This document shows, in pieces, positions 1 to 5,341 of a stretch of DNA of 7,761 nucleotides. Each line of letters begins with the position of its first letter. The stretch's first letter is position 1. The position numbers and the translations under genes are program-made. Under the pieces are notes generated by a model. The model saw nothing but the letters and a program-made list of their open reading frames with translations, searched no databases and was not told the origin of the DNA. This stretch comes from Acidobacteriaceae bacterium (lineage in GTDB: Bacteria > Acidobacteriota > Terriglobia > Terriglobales > Acidobacteriaceae): assembly GCA_003140785.1 (NCBI GenBank), contig PLKY01000380.1:2524-10284 (forward strand). The letters run 5' to 3'.

Positions 1-954
1 GAACTGACCCCGCTCAGCGCACTGCGCATCGGGGAGCTCGCGCTCGAGGCCGGCATCCCCGAAGGCGTCCTGCAGATCCTGCCCGGCAAGGGCAGCGTGG
101 TGGGCCAGCGCTACGTCGACCACCCCGCCGTGCGCAAGATCTGCTTCACCGGCTCCACCGAGGTGGGGCGCACGGTCATGGCCGGCTGCGCCCAGCAGAT
201 CAAGCGCGTCACGCTCGAGCTGGGCGGCAAGTCGCCCAACATCTTCTTCGCCGATGTCTGCCAGGAGGACGACGACTTCTTCGACAAGGCCATCGAGGGC
301 TTCGTCATGTTCGCGCTCAACCAGGGCGAAGTCTGCACCTGCCCCAGCCGCGCGCTGATCCAGGAGAGCATCTACGACAAGTTCATGGAACGAGCCCTGA
401 AGCGGGTCGCCGCCATCAAGCAGGCCAATCCTCTCGACCCCACAACCATGATTGGCGCGCAAGTCTCTAGCGAGCAGCTCGAAAAAATACTCAGCTACAT
501 CGACATCGGCCGCAAGGAAGGCGCCGAACTTCTCACGGGTGGCAAACGCGCACAATTGGGCGGCGAACTGGACGGCGGCTACTATGTCGAACCCACCGTC
601 TTCAAGGGCCACAACCGCATGCGCATCTTTCAGGAAGAAATCTTCGGGCCCGTCGTCTCCGTCACCACATTCAAGAACGAATCCGACGCGCTCGAAATCG
701 CCAACGACACCCTCTACGGCCTCGGCGCCGGTCTCTGGACTCGAGACGTCAATCGCTGCCATAGTCTGGGACGCGGCATTCAAGCCGGACGCGTGTGGAT
801 CAACTGCTACCACGCTTATCCGGCACACGCTGCCTTTGGAGGATACAAGCAGTCCGGCATCGGCCGCGAAACCCACAGCATGATGCTCGACCACTATCAG
901 CAGACCAAGAACCTCTTGGTGAGTTACAGCCCGAAGAAGCTCGGCTTCTTCTAG
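1..954 (+). CDS. aldB: AldB/ExaC-type NAD(P)+ aldehyde dehydrogenase, 5'-truncated by window edge
   Basis: This enzyme oxidises an aldehyde, probably acetaldehyde or another short aliphatic aldehyde, to the carboxylic acid with NAD(P)+ in the cytoplasm. The frame is open from base 1 and ends at TAG 952-954, giving 317 residues. The family is about 500 residues long, so roughly 190 N-terminal residues lie outside the window. Numbering from the window edge, the cofactor-binding segment FTGSTEVGR is at residues 49-57. The general-base Glu is E73 in LELGGKSPN, the catalytic nucleophile is C112 in NQGEVCTCPSR, and the EEIFGPV motif is at 212-218. The NQGEVCTCPSR version and the C-terminus (HYQQTKNLLVSYSPKKLGFF) are characteristic of the AldB/ExaC/AcoD subgroup. 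The downstream DUF779 gene fits this subgroup. Synonymous codon use shifts near base 420: by hand count about 95% of third positions are G/C before it and about 75% after. The exact substrate is not determined by the sequence. Confidence 0.93.
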   Translation, partial: ELTPLSALRIGELALEAGIPEGVLQILPGKGSVVGQRYVDHPAVRKICFTGSTEVGRTVMAGCAQQIKRVTLELGGKSPNIFFADVCQEDDDFFDKAIEGFVMFALNQGEVCTCPSRALIQESIYDKFMERALKRVAAIKQANPLDPTTMIGAQVSSEQLEKILSYIDIGRKEGAELLTGGKRAQLGGELDGGYYVEPTVFKGHNRMRIFQEEIFGPVVSVTTFKNESDALEIANDTLYGLGAGLWTRDVNRCHSLGRGIQAGRVWINCYHAYPAHAAFGGYKQSGIGRETHSMMLDHYQQTKNLLVSYSPKKLGFF

Positions 955-988
955 CCCTGGCTGCTTGATCACGCACGAAAATGGGTGC

Positions 989-1015
989 CCCAGGTCCCTG
1001 CATTTGGGACCTGGG
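989..1015. repeat. Perfect 10-bp inverted repeat, possible acidobacterial intergenic (REP-like) hairpin
   Basis: CCCAGGTCCC (989-998) is followed by a 7-nt loop (TGCATTT) and its exact complement GGGACCTGGG (1006-1015). Beyond one mismatch (988/1016) the pairing continues for two more bases (986-987 with 1017-1018). No T-tract follows, so it is not a canonical intrinsic terminator, although it lies 35 bp after the aldehyde dehydrogenase stop and could still attenuate or stabilise the transcript. I recall GGGTGCCCCAGGTCCC-type hairpins as dispersed repeats in Acidobacteriaceae genomes. That link is from memory, because only one copy is in this window. Confidence 0.6.
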
Positions 1016-1059
1016 ACAGCACAGACCTTCATTCAACGGATCACCCACATCGAGGCCCG

Positions 1060-1437
1060 ATGTCCGACCTACCCAAACAGGTTCTCGCCACCGATCTCGC
1101 GATCCACCTCATCCGGGTCCTGCGCGAGAAGCATGGTCCGCTCATGTTCCATCAGTCGGGGGGCTGCTGCGATGGCAGCTCCCCAATGTGCTACCCGCGC
1201 GGTGAATTCATCATCGGCGACGCGGATGTGCAGTTAGGCGAGGTAGACGGCGAACCCTTCTACATGAGCCGCAGTCAATTCGAATACTGGAAGCACACCC
1301 AACTCACCCTTGATGTCGTTCCCGGTCGTGGCGGCATGTTTTCACTCGACGGTCCGGAAAGATTTCGCTTCCTCATTCGTTCGCGTGTCTTTGACGACGT
1401 AGAAATCGGCGAATTGCGCGCCGCCGGCCGAATCTAA
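1060..1437 (+). CDS. DUF779 family protein (aldehyde dehydrogenase-associated)
   Basis: This is a 125-residue soluble protein of the DUF779 family (Pfam PF05610), whose biochemical function is not established. Family members are repeatedly found beside AldB-type aldehyde or alcohol dehydrogenase genes, as here, where the gene follows 105 bp after the dehydrogenase stop. The diagnostic block is HQSGGCCDGSSPMCYPRGEF at residues 31-50, with H31, C36, C37 and C44. This Cys/His cluster could bind a metal or act in redox chemistry, which is inference. No signal peptide or membrane segment is visible. The ATG at 1060 was chosen because it gives the usual family length and has GAGG at 1052-1055, 4 nt upstream. 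An in-frame GTG at 985 would add 25 residues of unlikely sequence translated through the 989-1015 hairpin. The stop is TAA at 1435-1437. Confidence 0.88.
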   Translation: MSDLPKQVLATDLAIHLIRVLREKHGPLMFHQSGGCCDGSSPMCYPRGEFIIGDADVQLGEVDGEPFYMSRSQFEYWKHTQLTLDVVPGRGGMFSLDGPERFRFLIRSRVFDDVEIGELRAAGRI

Positions 1438-1510
1438 ACAGTTCCGCGCGCCGCTTCAAAACCCCTCTGCCACCGGCATCTAAACTTGAATGCGTCCGTT
1501 CATCTCGTCC

Positions 1511-1517
1511 GGGAGAG
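1511..1517 (+). promoter_or_regulatory. Ribosome binding site that favours the GTG start of the thiolase
   Basis: GGGAGAG lies 8 nt before GTG 1526. The alternative in-frame ATG at 1490 has no purine-rich sequence in the preceding 15 bases, which read ccggcatctaaactt before gaATG. The site therefore supports initiation at 1526. Confidence 0.6.
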
Positions 1518-1525
1518 CATCTCGC

Positions 1526-2758
1526 GTGAAAGAAGCCGTCATCGTTTCCGCCGTCCGCACGCCGGTAGGTAAATTCCAAGGCTCGCTGCAGCCGTTCTCC
1601 GCTCCGCAACTGGGTGCGCTTGTTGTGCGCGAAGCACTCCGCCGCGCCGGTTTCGAAACTCCATCGGCCGCCACCAGCAGCGAGGACAAAGCAATTAGCC
1701 GCATCTCGGAAGTCACCGAATGCATCATGGGCTGCGTCCTGCAGGCCGGCCTCGGCCAAAACCCCGCCCGCCAGGCTGCCATCTACGCCGGCATCCCACC
1801 CGAATCCAGTGCTCTCACCGTGAACCAGGTCTGCGGCTCCGGACTCCGCGCCGTCTCTCTCGCCGCGCAGGCCATCCAGACCGGAGACGCGGAAATCATC
1901 GTCGCCGGCGGCATGGAATCCATGACCAACGCGCCCTATCTGCTGCCGCAAGCCCGCTCCGGTTATCGCATGGGCAACGGCGCTCTCATCGACTCGATGA
2001 TTTATGACGGCCTATGGGACGTATACAACGACTTCCACATGGGCACTGCAGCGGAAATGGTAGCCGAGAAATACGGCATTACCCGCGAAGACCAGGACGC
2101 CTTCGCCGCTGAGTCCCACGCCCGCGCAGCCGCCGCCACGACACAAGGCGCGTTCCGCGACGAGATTCTGCCCATCGAAATCCCTCCAGCAAAAAAGGGA
2201 GCGCCTGCCACGCAATTTGCATCCGACGAATCCATCCGCCCCGGAACCACCGTGGAGACCCTTTCGCGGCTCAAGCCAGCCTTCAAGGAGGGTGGCACAG
2301 TGACGGCAGGCAATGCACCCGGCATCAGCGATGGTGCCGCTGCCGTCGTTGTCATGAGCGCCGAGCGGGCAAGGGAACTCGGGCTCGAGCCAATGGCAGT
2401 CATCCGCGCCCAGGCCAGCAGCGGCCGCGAGCCGGAATGGTTCAGCCTCGCGCCAATCGACGCCGTGCGCAAGGTCGCCGCAAAGGCGGAATGGCCCATC
2501 CCGAGTGTCGACCTCTACGAATTGAACGAAGCTTTCAGCGTCCAGGCACTCGCGGTCAATCGCGAGTTGGAACTCGATCCATCGCGGGTCAATGTACACG
2601 GCGGAGCGGTCGCCATCGGCCATCCCATCGGCGCCAGCGGCGCGCGTGTGCTCGTTACCCTGCTCTACGCCATGCAGCGTTATGGCAAAACCCGAGGAAT
2701 CGCTGCTCTCTGCCTCGGCGGTGGCAATGCGGTCGCCTTGGCTGTCGAACGGGTCTAG
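1526..2758 (+). CDS. Acetyl-CoA acetyltransferase (thiolase family)
   Basis: This enzyme catalyses the reversible Claisen condensation of two acetyl-CoA to acetoacetyl-CoA, or thiolytic cleavage of 3-ketoacyl-CoA. It is a cytoplasmic, usually tetrameric enzyme. From the GTG at 1526 it is 410 residues, slightly longer than the usual 390-400. The N-terminus KEAVIVSAVRTPVGKFQGSL is classic thiolase. The acylated nucleophile is C103 in VNQVCGSGLRAV, followed by GGMESMTNAPYLLP. Further on come NEAF (N334), the catalytic H366 in GGAVAIGHPIGASGAR, and the second catalytic cysteine C396 in LCLGGGNAVALAVERV, so all active-site elements are intact. The extra length is mainly a polar stretch around residues 46-61 (TPSAATSSEDKAISRI) ahead of the conserved CIMGCVLQAGLGQNPARQA segment. 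An ATG at 1490 would add 12 residues but has no ribosome site. The gene follows DUF779 by 88 bp. Chain-length preference, biosynthetic or degradative, cannot be decided from sequence alone. Confidence 0.95.
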   Translation: MKEAVIVSAVRTPVGKFQGSLQPFSAPQLGALVVREALRRAGFETPSAATSSEDKAISRISEVTECIMGCVLQAGLGQNPARQAAIYAGIPPESSALTVNQVCGSGLRAVSLAAQAIQTGDAEIIVAGGMESMTNAPYLLPQARSGYRMGNGALIDSMIYDGLWDVYNDFHMGTAAEMVAEKYGITREDQDAFAAESHARAAAATTQGAFRDEILPIEIPPAKKGAPATQFASDESIRPGTTVETLSRLKPAFKEGGTVTAGNAPGISDGAAAVVVMSAERARELGLEPMAVIRAQASSGREPEWFSLAPIDAVRKVAAKAEWPIPSVDLYELNEAFSVQALAVNRELELDPSRVNVHGGAVAIGHPIGASGARVLVTLLYAMQRYGKTRGIAALCLGGGNAVALAVERV

Positions 2759-2792
2759 GGCAGCATCCAACCGGCTTGCCGACACCATCGAA

Positions 2793-2812
2793 ACTGTTCG
2801 ATTTCGAACAGT
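2793..2812. promoter_or_regulatory. 20-bp palindrome, candidate activator (enhancer-binding protein) site
   Basis: ACTGTTCGATTTCGAACAGT is a perfect inverted repeat: 8-bp arms (2793-2800 and 2805-2812) around ATTT. It lies 34 bp after the thiolase stop. Its centre is about 128 bp upstream of the start point predicted from the -24/-12 element at 2904-2920, which is a normal distance for the upstream site of a sigma-54 activator. No T-run follows the second arm (AGCCCCTGC), so a terminator reading is weaker. The binding protein is not encoded in the window. Confidence 0.6.
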
Positions 2813-2903
2813 AGCCCCTGCAACCGGTCAATTCCGTGCCCAAAACTTCTGCCGTTCGTCACAATTAAGTTCTTTATTTGGTTCAAGAGGGAAGGATCCC
2901 CCT

Positions 2904-2920
2904 TTGGCACGGCAAGTGCT
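2904..2920 (+). promoter_or_regulatory. Sigma-54 (-24/-12) promoter of the export operon
   Basis: TTGGCACGGCAAGTGCT matches the sigma-54 consensus TTGGCACG-N4-TTGCW, with GG at 2906-2907 and GC at 2918-2919 separated by exactly 10 bases. The only departure in the core is G instead of T at 2916. Setting C2919 as -12 places transcription start near 2931, just ahead of ATG 2935. A palindrome of activator type lies upstream at 2793-2812, and the intervening DNA has an AT-rich patch (about 2860-2884) that could bend. All of this is sequence-based; no activator gene is in the window. Confidence 0.68.
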
Positions 2921-2934
2921 CCTTCCCTTACGAC

Positions 2935-4203
2935 ATGGATATTGCTCGCCCAGATATTAAGCAAAAAAAGAAGCGCCAGATGTTCGTCTACGCTGGCGTC
3001 GCAGTGGTGGTGATTGCGATTGCGGTGGTGATCGTTGCACGGCTCAAGCCGGCGGCGCCTCCCGTCGATCGCTCCGCCATTTGGACCGATACAGTGAAGC
3101 GCGGTCCGATGATCCGCCAGGTGCGTGGCTCCACCGGCACCCTGGTCCCGCGCGAAGACAGCATCCTGCTCATCCCCGCCCTCACCGATGCGACCGTGGT
3201 GCGCATTCGTGTTTTGCCAGGAGCGAAAGTCTCACCGGACGACATCCTGCTCGATCTCGCCGATCCGCAACTCAATCAGCAACTGCTAAGCGCGAAGCTT
3301 GCCCAGCAGCAGGCGGAGGCGGACTACAAGTCGCTGCAATCGCAGTTGCAAAGCACGTTGATGGATAAAAGAACAACCGCTGCGCAGATCGACGCCGACT
3401 ATTCAACCGACAAGCGGCAGGCCGATACCGATGCGCAGCTCTGCAAACTCGGTGTCGTCTCCGGTCTTGTCTGCGGCGCTTCCCAAAACAAATTCGAGCA
3501 GCTCGCGGAACAGAAGAAAATCTCCATGCAGCAGCTCGATGTAAACGAGAAGGCCATCGAGGTCCAACTCTCTTCGGCCCAGTCCAAGATCGATCAGGCC
3601 AAGACTCTCGTTGATCTCTACCAAAAGCAGACTGCTGCGCTCGAAGTGAAAGCCGGCATCGGGGGAGAAGTTGCAGCCCTCCCCACCCCCATGTCGGTCG
3701 GCACACACGTGGCCGCCGGAACCCCGGTGGCAGAAGTCATTCAGCTCGACAAGCTGAAGGCCGCCCTCCAAATCGCGGAAACCCAGGCGCACGACATTCA
3801 GCTCGGTCAGCCTGCCTCCGTCGACACACACAACGGCGTCGTCCCCGGTCACGTTTCGCGCATTGATCCAACCGTATTGAACGGAACGCGCACCGTTGAC
3901 GTACAACTCGACGGGCCTCTGCCTCCGGGTGCGGTTCCAAACCTGAGTGTGGACGGCACTATCGATCTCGAACGCATGACGGACGTGCTCCGCGTTGGCC
4001 GTCCGGCGCTGGGCAATGAAAACTCCACGCTGAGTCTCTTCAAGGTCGATCCGGATGGTAAGGACGCAATCCGCGTTCCGGTCAAAGTGGGCCGCGCATC
4101 TGTAAACGAGATTCAAGTACTCGAAGGTCTCAAGGAAGGCGACACAGTGATTCTTTCCGATATGTCGCGCTACGACAATGTCGATCGCGTCCGCCTGGAA
4201 TAA
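2935..4203 (+). CDS. HlyD/MacA-type periplasmic adaptor (membrane fusion) protein of a tripartite exporter
   Basis: This adaptor bridges an inner-membrane transporter and an outer-membrane channel. From ATG 2935 it is 422 residues. A short basic cytoplasmic tail (MDIARPDIKQKKKRQ) precedes one N-terminal membrane anchor (about residues 16-37), and the rest is periplasmic. The first half of the lipoyl/barrel-sandwich domain is at about 75-110 (VRIRVLPGAKVSPDDILLDL). A Gln/Ala/Lys-rich helical hairpin, probably coiled coil, spans about 111-232. The second lipoyl half is at about 236-272 (AGIGGEVAALP ... GTHVAAGTPVAEVI). Beta-barrel and membrane-proximal domains follow, ending ...VLEGLKEGDTVILSDMSRYDNVDRVRLE. 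Two cysteines, C170 and C180, sit in the hairpin. An upstream in-frame TTG (2878) was rejected because it would place the start before the sigma-54 element. No Shine-Dalgarno sequence precedes ATG 2935. The ATPase and permease downstream identify it as the adaptor of a MacAB-like system; the substrate is unknown. Confidence 0.9.
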   Translation: MDIARPDIKQKKKRQMFVYAGVAVVVIAIAVVIVARLKPAAPPVDRSAIWTDTVKRGPMIRQVRGSTGTLVPREDSILLIPALTDATVVRIRVLPGAKVSPDDILLDLADPQLNQQLLSAKLAQQQAEADYKSLQSQLQSTLMDKRTTAAQIDADYSTDKRQADTDAQLCKLGVVSGLVCGASQNKFEQLAEQKKISMQQLDVNEKAIEVQLSSAQSKIDQAKTLVDLYQKQTAALEVKAGIGGEVAALPTPMSVGTHVAAGTPVAEVIQLDKLKAALQIAETQAHDIQLGQPASVDTHNGVVPGHVSRIDPTVLNGTRTVDVQLDGPLPPGAVPNLSVDGTIDLERMTDVLRVGRPALGNENSTLSLFKVDPDGKDAIRVPVKVGRASVNEIQVLEGLKEGDTVILSDMSRYDNVDRVRLE

Positions 4204-4222
4204 GACAGGTGAGTTTTGAAAG

Positions 4223-4277
4223 GGCACGGCTTTAGCCGTGCCGCAAGGGGCAACAAAATCGGCGGGGCTTTAGCCCC
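4223..4277. repeat. Tandem double hairpin repeat (REP/BIME-like) between adaptor and ATPase genes
   Basis: Two stem-loops share the core GGCTTTAGCC. The first is GGCACGGC (4223-4230), loop TTTA, GCCGTGCC (4235-4242). The second is GGGGC (4264-4268), loop TTTA, GCCCC (4273-4277). They are separated by a 21-nt spacer (4243-4263). Paired 'gggcacggctttagccgtgcc / ggggctttagcccctgag' elements are, from memory, a common dispersed repeat in Acidobacteriota intergenic regions. There is no T-tract, so termination is not indicated. Such structures between co-transcribed genes can stabilise the upstream mRNA or reduce downstream expression, which is inference here. Confidence 0.72.
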
Positions 4278-4330
4278 TGAGGGATGCTTCAGTCACAAAT
4301 AGCAAACACATTCAGAGCAAAAGAGGGGGA

Positions 4331-5053
4331 ATGATGGCAAACGACAAGCTGATTGAAATTGAAGACCTCATCAAAGTCTTCTACACCGACGAAGTGGAGA
4401 CGCATGCACTCTCCGGTATTCACCTCGCCATCTCGCGCGGCGAGTACGTGGCGATGTCCGGCCCCTCAGGCTGCGGCAAATCCACACTGCTGTCGATCCT
4501 GGGTCTGCTCGACACGCCCACCGGTGGCCGCTATTTGCTCAACAACAAGCCGGTCGAAAATCTCAGCTTCAGCGAGCGCTCGCGCATTCGCAACCAGGAG
4601 ATCGGTTTCATCTTTCAGAGCTTCAACCTAATTGGCGACCTCACCGTCGAGGAAAACGTCGAACTCCCCCTGACCTATCGCGCCGGCATGCCGTCCGCCG
4701 AGCGCAAGAAGCGCGTCAAGGAAGCTCTCGAGCGCGTCAACATGGCGCATCGCATGCGGCACTATCCCGCCCAGCTCTCCGGCGGTCAGCAGCAGCGTGT
4801 CGCCGTCGCGCGCGCGTTGGCAGGTTCGCCTTCCATCCTCCTCGCCGACGAGCCTACCGGCAACCTTGACTCCAAAAACGGTGAAGCGGTCATGCATTTG
4901 CTTGCCGATCTCCATCGCGAGGGCTCCACCATCTGCATGGTCACGCACGATCCGCGATTTGCAAAGCACGCGCAGCGCGAAGTTCACCTCTTCGATGGAA
5001 AGGTAGTTTCGGAAGACGAGCTGAAAAAGCTTACCGAGGAAGTCGAGGCGTAA
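4331..5053 (+). CDS. ABC transporter ATP-binding protein (LolD/MacB-type exporter ATPase)
   Basis: This cytoplasmic ATPase subunit powers the neighbouring MacB-like permease. It is 240 residues with every nucleotide-binding motif intact: Walker A GPSGCGKST at 44-52, Q-loop Q96 in FIFQSFNL, signature LSGGQQQR at 149-156, Walker B ILLADE at 169-174 with D173 and catalytic E174, D-loop NLD at 178-180, and H-loop H206 in MVTHDP. The LADEPTGNLDSKNGE and IGFIFQSFNLIGDLTVEENVELPL segments are typical of the LolD/MacB/FtsE branch that works with FtsX-fold permeases. A strong purine-rich site (AGAGGGGGA, 4322-4330) abuts a double ATG (4331, 4334). Spacing favours the second ATG, so the true protein may be 239 residues. 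The gene is 127 bp after the adaptor, with the double hairpin in between. The C-terminal acidic/Lys tail (SEDELKKLTEEVEA) is unremarkable. Confidence 0.95.
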   Translation: MMANDKLIEIEDLIKVFYTDEVETHALSGIHLAISRGEYVAMSGPSGCGKSTLLSILGLLDTPTGGRYLLNNKPVENLSFSERSRIRNQEIGFIFQSFNLIGDLTVEENVELPLTYRAGMPSAERKKRVKEALERVNMAHRMRHYPAQLSGGQQQRVAVARALAGSPSILLADEPTGNLDSKNGEAVMHLLADLHREGSTICMVTHDPRFAKHAQREVHLFDGKVVSEDELKKLTEEVEA

Positions 5054-5341
5054 CGAGCGAGAGGCGAGAACCGTGCGCAGAGCGGGGAGGCTTGGCGCAC
5101 TCGTCCCATTCGCTCAGATCTTGAGCCGCTGATGTTGGTGTGGCCGACAAATCGGTCGGGCGATCTATAGCGCATTTTCGAATCCGCGCGTTTCTCCCAA
5201 GGACGCCGGCGCACGGCGCTGGCCTCCGCAAGGATCGGCCCGGAGATTCGTTTTCGATAGGGCTTCCATCGAACCCATGCACGCGTTCCGGAGCGAATAG
5301 CTCATCTTCCTTTTTTGGCCTGGTAACGGAGAAGAATCGCG
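5054..5341. other. 288-bp non-coding stretch inside the export operon
   Basis: No convincing gene is seen on either strand; the frames crossing it have no recognisable protein features. It carries a weak inverted repeat, TTCGAT (5253-5258) and ATCGAA (5268-5273), with a 9-nt loop, and a short CCGAC/GTCGG pair (5144-5148 and 5155-5159). No -24/-12 element with correct GG/GC spacing was found near 5092-5107 or 5311-5330. The 3' end provides the ribosome site GGAGAAG (5328-5334) for the permease. The length is unusual for a gap between subunits of one exporter, so an internal promoter or a decayed repeat is possible but not shown. Confidence 0.45.

Noticed and set aside
1455..1486. TTCAAA / TAAACT as a housekeeping promoter for the thiolase
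   Set aside because: The two boxes are 20 bases apart and the -35 match is poor, so this is too weak to report.
2012..2788. Long open frame on the minus strand opposite the thiolase (258 codons)
   Set aside because: It is a shadow of a GC-rich + strand gene with an intact thiolase active site. The translation shows no recognisable domain and there is no ribosome site.
2793..2812. Reading the palindrome as the thiolase terminator
   Set aside because: There is no T-rich run after the second arm and the stem is AT/GC mixed with only 8 pairs. The position relative to the sigma-54 element fits an activator site better, though termination is not excluded.
2878..2934. Upstream TTG start adding 19 residues to the adaptor
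   Set aside because: The added residues (MVQEGRIPLWHGKCSFPYD) are not adaptor-like and would be translated through the -24/-12 promoter.
3403..4227. Long open frame on the minus strand opposite the adaptor (274 codons)
   Set aside because: The composition mirrors the complementary codons of the adaptor, no family features are visible, and it overlaps a well-supported gene completely.
5091..5107. Second -24/-12 promoter starting at CTTGGCGCAC
   Set aside because: The bases 10 nt after GG are CC instead of GC and the -12 box is absent.
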